Shown here: piece after piece, positions 21,622 to 31,969 of the stretch
How positions within the stretch are numbered: position 1 is the stretch's first letter
Layout: the number at the start of each line of letters is the position of its first letter
Assembly: GCA_015680685.1 (NCBI GenBank)
Contig: MNCI01015670.1
Location: 699,354-743,418 of the forward strand
Length of the DNA: 44,065 nucleotides
Source of the DNA: Gnetum montanum
Lineage: Eukaryota; Streptophyta; Gnetopsida; Gnetales; Gnetaceae
Reading direction: 5' to 3'
Program-made: the position numbers and the translations under genes
The notes under the pieces: model-generated
The model's database searches: none
Told to the model about the DNA's origin: nothing
Seen by the model: only the letters and a program-made list of their open reading frames with translations

Positions 21622-22949
21622 CTTGGCCATTAGTTAGAGGAGCACTTCAAGCATGGGTCACATGCCTTTCTAGTCATATGATGAAACTAGTCCAAGGAAC
21701 CATGGAATTCTTAGAAGTAGCCTACATTGAAACATGGGTTGCATATCTTTCTAGTGGTACTCCAAAAATGATTTATTTATGAAGTAATTAATTAATTATT
21801 TTATTACCCTTTCCATAAGATGATCTTTGGGCATGGGTGACATGCCTGTCTAGTGACACACTAAGGGAATAACTATTTTGAAATGATATATTCCAAAGAA
21901 AATAAAAACATGGATGGTAATGCATCAACATAGGACCAGTGAAACCCATGGTGAAGTTTCAAAGAATTAAAAAATTCCCTTGATGTCACATCCTTATTCA
22001 TATGCTATTGGTCCTTCATCCTTCTTTGAAAGCATAGTAATCATGGATTAATTTTAAGTTTTCAAAGTAATATGAACCATATTACTCCCATGACAAGGAC
22101 CTCTTATTTATAGAAATGGAGGGATGAATAATGTAGTCTCATTACCATGCACAATCATTCCTTCCATAGCTTGATAATATAAGATAAAATTTCAACCCAT
22201 GGTATTGATTCCTACATCATGATTGGAAATGTTATTAATAAAAACACAAGAAATATTCAAAAAACATGAGGTAAATGGCTTAAAAAATAGAAAACTATAA
22301 AAAAATAAAAAATAACAAGAAATGGAAAACATATTATGTATTAGAAAATTTTGAAGAAATAGAAAAATGGCAAAAATTTGGGAAAATGTCAAAAATATAA
22401 AAATGATTAAAAAATATTGTAAAAAAAAAGTAAAAATGTACTTATTAATTCTTGATTCAATATGGGACATCTCCCCTATGACTAAACTCATGAGCAAGCA
22501 TTCAAAAAATGGACTACACATCCCTAGATCATACACCATAGATTTTCCTTTTGTCATCTTTAGTGATTTATGTTTTTGCTTGTTTGCCCATTTAACATTG
22601 ATGATAATAAGGTTTTAATTATTTGGACACAATATCCTATTGGACTAGAAGGTGTTTCCATTTTAGAAGGTCAAGTTATGTTTTCTTTTTGAATTTTTAT
22701 TTTAGTTCTTAGGTCTCCTTATTCATCATTTTCTTCTAGAGTATGGTTAGGTTATAGGATGTCCTTTTGTGATTTCTTTATTTAGTTTATTTTCTTAAGA
22801 CAAGTTGGTAAGTGGGTCATATGTTTCTATCCATGTTTTGGATAATTTAGCACTCTTATTTTGTAGCCACTAGGTGTCGTTTGGTTTAGTGATTATTATG
22901 TAGACATAATTACACCTTATATTGTCATAAGCAATGCATGAAATATTTT
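21622..22949 (-). other. Spacer of decayed relative D
   Basis: Around 22440-22500 the DNA aligns with 8245-8330 of B (an ATATGGGACATCTCCCCTATGA-like phrase), and the A-rich stretch 22260-22430 sits where the lysine-rich tandem repeat lies in B. This continues the minus-strand remnant D. Near 21648, 21732 and 21829 a phrase of the type GCATGGGTNNCATGCCTNTC is repeated three times. No gene is seen. Confidence 0.5.
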
Positions 22950-23990
22950 GCTTCTCCATGATGTCATGCTCATTTTCATTAGAAATATTTAAGAAAAGAT
23001 CTCAAATGCCAAGCCTAGCATTAGTGGTGCTAAGTCATGCTCTTTCCATGATAATTGGAAATTCACCATTGTTGTTCTTTATATTGATCATGAGGAAATC
23101 TATTAAATAAGATCACCCACTAATGATGGTCACCATACCATTAACATATCTTGAGGAAATAATGATGGGTTGGTCTACAAGATCTAAGCTAATATTATTT
23201 TTCTTCATCAAAGATAGGTTCTCAATGTTATATAGTATATGTGAGAACCCTAAACTTGAGTCTAGTGGAGCTTTGCAAGATGGAATTCCATCAATGTACA
23301 AGTAGACTAAAAGACTTCTTGGATCTATTATTTCTAGTGATAGAGCAACTACTTTTATCAAATCAATTATGACATGTAAGCATGATAGTCTTTATGTTTC
23401 AAGAGTGGTTATGATTGTTGGCTCTTGTGTAGGATTAGAAGGCATTATTGTTGTAAGGAAGGAAGTTGTACCATATGAATCTTACATTGGCATTGGTAGG
23501 CTAGTTAGTATACTAGTTCCATCTACAAGTATGGAAAGCATCCCAAAGAAATGATGTTTCCCAAGCTTGTACTTAGAGCTACTAGCACTATCATGCTTCT
23601 TTATGTTAATGGTGTAAGTGATATTATTCTATTAAGATTGTGGTGGAACTTTTTCATACATTATTGGTGCTAGCACAAGTAGAAGAGGAGTATAAGAGTA
23701 TTGAGGATGATGTGACAAATGGTAAGAAGCATAGGATAATGATTTCATAGGAGTTATTATGGGTTGATGGTATTTAGGAGGATAGTAGGAATGGGTAGAG
23801 GCATGGGTAATAGGACCATTAGGAGAAATAGGTTGTTGGACATAGTGTCCATAAGGGTATGTCTAGTAATAGAGGTATTGCTACCTTGGTAATGACATCC
23901 CCCATGACCATGGGCTTTACCATTATTATTGATAATTATCTTAAGGTTAAGGAGAAGCCCCACTAAGCTAGTACTATCGATAAATCATGG
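22950..23990 (-). pseudogene. Gag tail and protease of decayed relative D
   Basis: On the minus strand, 23361-23000 reads IDGIPSCKAPLDSSLGFSH, a retropepsin-like block with DSG changed to DSS, then NISLDLVDQPIIIS and a FPIIMERA-like signature. These align segment by segment with the protease of C. Upstream (23590-23960) lies the Pro/Tyr-rich gag tail with a CCCCCATGAC site at 23899 in the position of the one at 9548 in B. It is strongly diverged and clearly older than B and C. Confidence 0.72.
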
Positions 23991-24615
23991 TTTAGTAGGC
24001 TACAATATTGGACATTTGATATTGAAGCTGCGATATTTGTTCCTTGATATTGGAGCCCATAAGATAATGTTGGATATCTGATATCGGTGATGTGTGCAAG
24101 AACTATAAATACAACACTTAGGCACATTGTCCAAAAAGGGTATTCTTCCCATGGTAGCTAAACTCTATTAGTTTATTTGCTTGATTTTTAGTACATTGCA
24201 CTTAGTAGTGTATGCCTGTAGTGTGATGCCTTGTAATTGAACAGAGTCTTTATTCAAGTGTAATGTACTTGGACACATTGTATGCCCAAAAATAAAGATT
24301 GAGATTACTCTACATCATTGCAACATCACTTAGTCTTTATTATTTTAATTTAGCTTAATGTTTACTATTTTCATTAGTTAATGATTTACTTTCAATGCAT
24401 TTTATAATTACTATTGTGAAGTGGAATGAGTACAAATAATCTTAAGCACTTAAGTGTAGCTACTTCATAGCCCAATAGTACTATCACTTAGTACACCCAG
24501 TAGTGTAGTACTTGGTAATCCTAGTAATAGCTACATGAAGTCCAAGGTGTGAACGGAAGGTAAGAACTAGATGCTCATCACATAGGCTAGATTAGGTTTA
24601 TTTACTGGCACTTAG
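23991..24615 (+). repeat. Truncated LTR G (older subfamily)
   Basis: This is plus-oriented and contains, in order, a U3 with GATAT(C/T) motifs, TATA box 24104-24111, poly(A) signal 24291-24296, and U5 with CTTGGTAATCCTAGTA and GATGCTCATCACATAGGCTAG. The conserved U5 end (GGTACCTCGCCACTCATCA) is absent, so it is truncated on the right. It faces opposite to remnant D. Confidence 0.7.
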
Positions 24616-24619
24616 ATAT

Positions 24620-26530
24620 GCTCAAAAAACTAAATTGTGCTAAGACTCAAAGCATAAATCAAGAGAAGTAGAAAGATCAACTCTATCTAATCTACAAAAA
24701 ATTCTTAGCAAGCCATATCTATAGTTAGACCAAGTAAACCAACCTAGATCTCTACAATTCAAATCAACATTAAGATCTAAAAGTGTAGACCTATTCCTAA
24801 AGAAAGACTAAGCTCTTTATTCATTTTTTTGAAAAGTATAAGATATCTCTCCCACTTTGTCTAAGTCATTGTTTGAGATATTAAAATCTCCACATAACCA
24901 AACAACTTCAAGAAGACCCTTGTTAAGTTAAAACCAATGCAAAGCTCTTTCTTGGGAATCACATGAAGCATATGTACTGCACATGTCAAAAATTATATGA
25001 AAAACATTTAATCAAACCCAAACATCTCTAATTCCTAAAATAGAACTAGAATAAATGATGCAAGAAGAATATTTTTAGCAACACAAAGAAGAATACCACC
25101 TCTTCTAACTTCATGGTTTGGTAAAAAAATTCTTAGGCATAAAAAAAATTAGCTACTCAAGTCAAATTAAAACCACCTATTTTAACCTCTTAAAGATGCA
25201 AAAAATTAGAATTTTGACAATGATATTAGATAATTGCCTATCGTTGGGGGTCCAAAAATCCTTGAATTTTCCAAGAGATGAACTTCATGAGGTCCCAATA
25301 CCCAACTTAGTTCCTTCTTTGACATCCATGATAGAATAAAAAGAATTAATTTGCTCAAAATTAGAAGCAATTCACTTATGCGTTCAATCAGTAATATTCT
25401 CTAGAGTTCTTGAGTTTTTCCACTTTAGGATCACTACATATGATATGTTACTTTCTTCCCTTCGAGTATGAGAACCTCTTGAAAGCATTGGATCATTTTG
25501 AGAGACTTGTAATATTTCTTTGACAACTGAATTTGAAAGTGGTACCTTCTTTGTCTTTTTTTGACACTTTATATTTTTCCATCCATCTTTTTGAGCATTC
25601 ATTTACTTTTCTAATATTTTATTTGAAACATTCACAATCCCTTTATCAAAATTTTATAAAACAACTTCTATAGCCTTAATTTCTTCAACTTATTTAACTT
25701 CAACAACTCTTTTGGTGATTAGTTTGGGATAGTTAAAAACCTTGTAAGATGACTCATGACAAATAAAAACATGCACTAGGAAGGGTAAGATAAGAAATGT
25801 TTTATTCCAAAATATTTCCTTTGTATGCTAGCTCAATAAAATATGGAAGTTATTTACTTAAATCTAGTTCTACACAAACCCTTCTAGTTGGCTAAGCACA
25901 AAAACCCCTTTATTTTTCTAAAAATAACACTTTTCCAATCATGCTAGTAATATCATTGATCAAAGGAAAATAAAAACCATCGGGCAAATTGGGAAACTCA
26001 ATCCAAATCAATAAAACACATTTTTGTACTTTAGCATGATCAAGGTATTCTTGCCATTTGCATAATCCTAAAAAGGTATCATGCAAAAACCATGGAGTAT
26101 TCTTAATTGCATTATCTATTTATCCCTTAGTTTAAAATTGAAAAAGAAAAAATCCTTAAATTCAAAACAAGATCATTATGAATACCTTAATGGGTCTAGT
26201 GGGTTTTCATCCAATTATTCAAAATTGATGTAGTGAGGTACTTTCAACAAAAAATCCAATGGCATAATGCTTTGAGAAATATTGAACAACTACATCAAGC
26301 AAATCATGTGGCAAATTAAAGTTAGGTTTAATGGCGTTCACTCCCTACTCTCATAGAATTAGATACTATGCTTCCATTTGCATTCATAACTAGATCTTCT
26401 ACATAAGTTTGAGGGTCTTCAAATCCAAAATTATCTATGTCAATAGAAGTTTGTCTGCACTTACATAGGGTCATCAGCTCAAAGTTCTTCTCTCCTTTAT
26501 AAGAAATTAATACTATAGAAAACAAATTAA
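24620..26530 (-). pseudogene. LINE fragment: DUF4283 ORF1 then AP endonuclease
   Basis: On the minus strand the first recognisable part (26530-25700) holds a DUF4283-like segment: TPWFLHDTFLGLCKWQEY (26100-26045) followed by a WIEFPNLPDG block near 25990. A Lys-rich linker follows (25600-25384). Then comes the endonuclease, with WLCGDFNISNND near 24870-24900 and a GWFTWSNYR-type block near 24735. The order ORF1 then endonuclease is that of plant L1-type LINEs. RT is missing, so it is truncated at its 3' side, where LTR G lies. There are many stops. Confidence 0.7.
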
Positions 26531-26719
26531 TTGGTCAACTTTTACCAGGATATTTTTTGGTTGAAGTTATAGCTGAAAAGTGACATCTTTAAGAATCTAG
26601 TATTTGACACCTAAAAAGAGGTCATAGTTATGCTCTTGTTGCTAGAAAATAACTACACACTAAAACTTCCAAATAGAGTATAGAACAAGTGGTCAAATAC
26701 AATTCCAAATGTAAAAAAA

Positions 26720-27110
26720 GGTATCATGAAAAGGTCTCATTACAATGTATACCAAGAGATCCATGAGAAAACAATAGCTTCCAAAAGTAAAATTATTATA
26801 ATTAGTATTAATATTTTATTAGTATCAATTTTTTTAGAACTTAAAAGATATTTGTTAATAATTAAGAATCTTAAATACATTTTTAATATTATCAATGGTG
26901 ATATATTAAATAATTTCTATAAAACTTTACTTGTAATATATTAGTTGCATATAAAAAACCAATTACATAATATTTCAATAAAGTATGTTCTTTATGTTTT
27001 ACTACTAATAGTCATACCTTACATACTCAATTTCTTTATTGAATAATTTTCCATTTTTAGTTTTCACTTTAAGATGATATGGTTGCATATAGTCAAGGAG
27101 AGGTGACTAA
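26720..27110 (+). repeat. Dispersed repeat R1, copy 1
   Basis: This AT-rich repeat has the phrases ACTTGTAATATATTAG, CCAATTACATAATATTTCAA and CATACCTTACATACTCAATT, then AGGAGAGGTGACTAAAGTGG. Parts recur at 34125-34310, 38445-38540 and 42575-42690. It has no terminal features or coding capacity that I can see. The last phrase resembles a tRNA-like box A. Confidence 0.55.
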
Positions 27111-27189
27111 AGTGGCTAGCCCATTATTATTTTTTTCTATTTTCTTTTATTATTATTTTTATTTAGGGAATGGAAATTTGAAATCTCCA

Positions 27190-27327
27190 AATAATTGTAA
27201 TATAGGTACATCCCAAGATATATACTTCAATTAGAACTTTATAACTCAACATTACCTACTAGAATTAAACCCATGATTGGAGCTTTCAAATCAAGAGTCT
27301 TTACAAGGTGGCTAACACCTCATTGTT
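27190..27327 (-). repeat. SINE-like repeat, copy 1
   Basis: The minus strand begins AATGAGGTGTTAGCC (box A-like) and has ATGGGTTTAATTCTAGTAGG about 60 bp later at the place of box B, then a body ending CATCCC/GGGATGTACCT. It is about 138 bp, the size and layout of a tRNA-derived plant SINE. It is inverted relative to copy 2. Confidence 0.5.
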
Positions 27328-27400
27328 ATTGTTGACTCATTGTTTAATAGGCATTTATAGACATGAAGTTGCCAATTGAAGTCACACTTGATGTGTTCTT

Positions 27401-27527
27401 AACAATGAGGTGTTAACCTAGTGGTATAGGTTTTGTTCCAGTAATCCTAGGTTATACGTTCTAGTAGGTAACACTAAGTTATAAACTTCTATAAAGCTTG
27501 GGGTGTACCTATGTTTCAATTATTTTG
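27401..27527 (+). repeat. SINE-like repeat, copy 2
   Basis: It reads AACAATGAGGTGTTAACCTA then GTGGTATAGG (box A-like), GGTTATACGTTCTAGTAGG (decayed box B), and a body ending TTGGGGTGTACCTATG. The homologous stretch of copy 1 is on the other strand 74 bp away, so the two could form an imperfect hairpin. Confidence 0.5.
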
Positions 27528-27718
27528 GATCCCAACACCACACTTAAGGTATTTGTATATTCCTTTATATTTCCTATAATGTATCATGTTATTTTGTGTT
27601 TGAACACCCTCATATTTTAATTATCAATGTTTTCATCATGTATGTATATGTTAACATATCTATCAAAGTTACCTATAATGTTTTCATAAGAGACTTGATG
27701 CTTCTTCTTTATTTTAAT

Positions 27719-27825
27719 GATGAGGTATTAATCTAGTGGTAATGATGCTTTATTTGAAAGCTCTAAGTCATGGGTTCCATTTTGGGCAATGTTGAGCTTT
27801 AATTGAACTATATATCTTGTGATGT
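27719..27825 (+). repeat. SINE-like repeat, copy 3
   Basis: GATGAGGTATTAATCTAGTGG (box A-like), then GTCATGGGTTCCATTTTGGG (box B-like), then TTGAGCTTTAATTGAACTAT and ATATCTTGTGATG. This is the clearest promoter pair of the three copies. Confidence 0.52.
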
Positions 27826-27924
27826 TAGCCTTCTTTAATCTTTGTTCAATATCCTTTTCTTTTTGCTCTTTTATAAGTTTATTAAATATTTATTATTACA
27901 TCTATTTCTTCAATGTCTTATTTT

Positions 27925-28110
27925 TGTAACCATATCTCTTTGTATTGAATTACCTTTTGTTGAGAACTTGTTACCAAGTTTAATACTTTGTTAGTATCTT
28001 ACAAACTAGTACATTGCATCCTACAAATAGTGGCATATCAACCTTTAACAATAATACTATGTATTGCATTTTTAGTTTAGATTTAAAATTCATCCAAGAA
28101 CAATGGTTTC
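27925..28110 (+). repeat. Direct repeat, left copy
   Basis: The stretch beginning CCATATCTCTTTGTATTGAA, through TACCTTTTGTTGAGAACTTG, TTTAATACTTTG and GCATTTTTAGTTTAGATTT, recurs in the same order and orientation at 29148-29340 with small indels. The function is unknown. Confidence 0.6.
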
Positions 28111-28489
28111 CAAATTTTTTTTATTTTTAATAAATGTTTTTCACTAATCCTCATCACAAACCATACATCTATATAGAATTGAAAGCTCTATAGGAGTTTT
28201 TTTTAAAAAAAATAAAATTAAATCTTTTGTACCTAAATATTTTTAGTAAATTTTATTCTGAACATAAGCATTTTTTTTCTTGTACAACGTGTCTAATGTA
28301 AAAAAATTAAATCTTATAAAATAAAAATAATGAGAATAAACTTTAAAAAATATACCAAACTAAAGAATAAAAATGAGATTCTATGTCTCATGAGAGAGCA
28401 AGGCCTACAATTAGGACCTTTCATGTTTTCCTCTTCACCAAATTTATACATAATTTGACATAAGAAACTACTATGTTGGATTCTATGGC

Positions 28490-28741
28490 NNNNNNNNNNN
28501 NNNNNNNNNNNNNNNNNNNNNNNNNNNNNNNNNNNNNNNNNNNNNNNNNNNNNNNNNNNNNNNNNNNNNNNNNNNNNNNNNNNNNNNNNNNNNNNNNNNN
28601 NNNNNNNNNNNNNNNNNNNNNNNNNNNNNNNNNNNNNNNNNNNNNNNNNNNNNNNNNNNNNNNNNNNNNNNNNNNNNNNNNNNNNNNNNNNNNNNNNNNN
28701 NNNNNNNNNNNNNNNNNNNNNNNNNNNNNNNNNNNNNNNNN
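28490..28741. other. Assembly gap (252 N)
   Basis: A run of N between two AT-rich low-complexity flanks. Any frame crossing it is meaningless. Confidence 0.97.
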
Positions 28742-29147
28742 TTTTTTTTGTTACCCTTTCTTGTCCTGCTCATTATGTATTGTTTTAACACTTGTGCAAA
28801 TGGCCATAATCAGATGTTGCATTTTCATTAACTTTTTTTTAGTTCACATCATCTTGTAAAAAAAGTGAATGATGAATGCAACTTGCTAGAGAAGAACAGA
28901 CATGTAGACTAGGTGGGTAAGGAGATCTTAAAGGAGAGCATAAAGTTTTTATTAGTTGTTGTTAGCATTTGAGACAAAAATATAATATTACAATAAAAAG
29001 TCTATATGAACTTTTTTTGTTATATCCAATGTTAATTGGCCACTTTATTGAGTAGATATTTAACTTTCATGATACAAATATAGTGTTCATGTAATAGATC
29101 CTTTGGTTCCTTAGACATAATAAAACCTTAGATTTAGTTTTATATTA
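28742..29147. other. AT-rich DNA, no gene
   Basis: I see no coding frame, repeat boundary or RNA gene here. Confidence 0.4.
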
Positions 29148-29340
29148 TGACCATATCTCTTTATCCAATTACCTTTTGTTGAGAGCTTGTTAATAAGTTT
29201 AATACTTTGATATGTTAGAAACTAGTGGTTACATAAACTTCCAATGGTAGTATCTTAGACTTTAATAACAACATGGTCTATGGCATTTTTAGTTTTAATT
29301 TTAAATTCATCTAAGAAAAATTATCTATAAATCATTTTAA
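29148..29340 (+). repeat. Direct repeat, right copy
   Basis: Partner of 27925-28110, about 1.2 kb away, with the N gap between them. An old segmental duplication or a pair of terminal repeats is possible. Confidence 0.6.
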
Positions 29341-29869
29341 TTTTTTAATACATATTTGATTAAACCTCACTATGGAAAATGAACAATTACAAATATACAA
29401 AAATCTTAATTTTTATAGGGATGAATAGGGAAAGAGAAATCATGTAGTTGACTTCATTTTGTTAGGACAAAGCTAGGCTAATAATGATGATAATATGGCT
29501 AAAACTTGTTCCAAACTATGCATTCATATAAAATTGTAGATTGAATAAAGGTTTTTAAAAGGTATTTGTATATTTAATAGTGCCCAATTTTTTTTATCCT
29601 CTTTATTAAATAAAAAAAATACAAGTTTGCACACCACCAATGCTATTAACCTTGGTGCTCCAATTATATCTCTATGTTGTTTTCTTAGTCATCTTGTATT
29701 GTATTCTTAGCTCCACTCCCATTTGCATTCTAATGAATATGTTCATTTATAGCATATTATCAGCCCTCTCAATTGAACACTAAACATCCACGGTACTCCT
29801 TGGATGGCTCTATTTTCCAATTCCTACCTCAATTCTTTGGTTAAGTACCTCTATCAAGCTCTTCTCTTT
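29341..29869. other. AT-rich DNA, no gene
   Basis: Homopolymer A/T runs and a short Ser/Pro-rich antisense frame only. Nothing recognised. Confidence 0.4.
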
Positions 29870-31133
29870 GTTAACAGACTTGGTAAAAATCTTCAATCAT
29901 TTCCTTAAATGATCCTTCCTACGTGTTACATGACTCTTTTATCTTTCTCATATCCTTGCATACTAGATGTATGTATCATAAGTCTAATAACAAGAAATCT
30001 TTTGCCACATGTATGTCTATCTTCTATTGCAACTTAACTTGACTTAGTTGTATGCACTTATCCAATGTACCAAAAGTGAAGTGAGAGACATCCTCATGTG
30101 CACCACAAGTAGTCCCAATTCTCCTCACTCTAGGTTGACCTAGTCCTCACTCTAGATTGGCATTCAGATATATGTTAAATGCCATTGAACTTCTATTAAT
30201 CAACTTAGTAAAAAGCTTAAATTCTAATCATTTCATAGCATGATCTCTCCTTGAATATCCAATATGTTTTAGGATTCTTTTATCTTTGGCATATCTTTGA
30301 ATGGCATGGTGTATCATGTTCTTACTAATAAGAAATTTTGGCCATAGGATTGCAATTTAGCTTAGTTGTGTAGGCATATTCAACGTACATTGATGGACCA
30401 CACCCCGACCTGCACCAGCAAGTGGTCTTAATCCTGATGACCCTATCCCAACTTGCACCGCAGTTAGTCCTAATGTTAATGACTCTTAAGTTCACATCCA
30501 AGTACATGTCGAATGCTATAAAACTTTGATTAATAAACCTAGTAAAATCATTTCTTTGAATGATCCTTCATGTTCTAGGATTCTTATTTTATTATACACT
30601 TCAATTGAATGACTGGTGTGTATCATGTGCCTAGTAACAAGAAATCTTGGCCACCCGTATATTTATCTTGCAATTGCAATTTAACTCAACTTAACGTAGG
30701 TATACATCATATCAAGCTGTGCTTATCCAATGTACAGTAATGGAACATATTCCAAGACTGCTGCAAGTGGTCCCGATGCTCCTGGCTCAAAGTTTGCTTC
30801 CGAATACATGTCAAACGCTGTTCAACTTTGGTTAATGGACTTGGTAAAATGCTTCGATCCCAGTCATTTCCTTGCGTGATCCCTACCTGTGTGCTCCGTG
30901 TGGATTGCATGACTCTGTTATTTTATCATACCCTTCAATGGCAGATGTGTGTATAATGTGCCTAATAACAAGGAATCTTGGCCACACGTATATGTTTTAA
31001 TTGCAAGTTTGACTTATTTGTGCATACATAGTCAATGTACCAAAGGTGGCCAACGTCCCGACTTGCATAGCAAGTGGTCCCGATCCTCCTGACTCTAGGT
31101 TCAAGCCCCCACACATGTGAACGCTGTTGAACT
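29870..31133 (+). repeat. Four-unit tandem array, about 300-335 bp per unit
   Basis: Units start near 29870, 30194, 30529 and 30831 with the phrase GTTAATNGACTTGGTAAAA. Each continues with a TGATCC block, GTGTATCATGTGCCTAGTAA, CAAGAAATCTTGGCCAC, a CAATGTAC block, and ends with GCAAGTGGTCCCGATNCTCC and CGCTGTTGAACTTT. The last two units keep the phrases best. No coding capacity is seen. It behaves like a short diverged satellite or an internal repeat of an unrecognised element. Confidence 0.72.
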
Positions 31134-31199
31134 TTAAAAGGCTGGAAATCGATGATCAAATTACCTTAATAGGTATCGCTATCGCTATCAATGAAGTAA

Positions 31200-31660
31200 T
31201 TTAATCCCGTGACACATTGTGTTTTCTTTTGTTTTTTCATTTATATTTATATTTATATTTACCATATATATATATACTTTGAACATACTAGCGTTCAGGT
31301 TGTCGACAACCATCTTTTACCACGCGTCTTCTTCTTTGTTGGCTTTAATCCGTTTTTTTCCTCAATTGTTGGCCTTTTATTCTTATTATTGTTATTATTT
31401 TACACGAATACTTTTATTTTCTTATTGTATAATTATAGATTTGTTTATACAAGTCATAAACATACTATCTAAAGATAGGGAAAAAGTCGTTTATATAGGT
31501 ATTATGAAAATGTCCTTATGCATTATACCTTAGTAATAATGGATCTAGATAGTAAACTTGCCCTATTTAGTATGAATATTTGTAGCGTCAGTATTGTCAA
31601 AAAATGGTTGTTCAATAATTAAGTAGCTTGAATATATTTTTGAAACTGAAACTGAAATTG
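31200..31660. other. AT-rich, simple repeats
   Basis: ATTT repeats and an (AT)n run lie at 31240-31278, and GAAACT-type repeats at 31636-31670. Two overlapping hydrophobic plus-strand frames here are low-complexity products, not genes. Confidence 0.6.
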
Positions 31661-31969
31661 AAACTAAAATTTTATTATCTCCATGGTAGAAATATACATG
31701 TTATAAGTTTTAAAAACATCATGAAGACAAAAAACTTTTTGAGAAAAGTTCAAGAATGTACTAATGCAAAATATATATAGTAATGAAATACAAGGGGAAG
31801 AAATGAATCCCCCAAACACACTAGACTTAAAACCACTTCTTGTTAAAGTCAAGCCACACGATAGACCACATCCAAATAGGTCTACTAGAACATGCAACAA
31901 AAACACAAAGCTCTGTAAAGGTTCAGAAGCAAAGGGACCCAACACAAAAATCCTAAAATCACATACCTA

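Noticed and set aside
28473-28859. Open frame across the second gap
   Set aside because: Mostly N; the readable tail is low-complexity.
31209-31533. Two hydrophobic plus-strand frames of 87 and 104 codons
   Set aside because: Products of ATTT and AT simple repeats.
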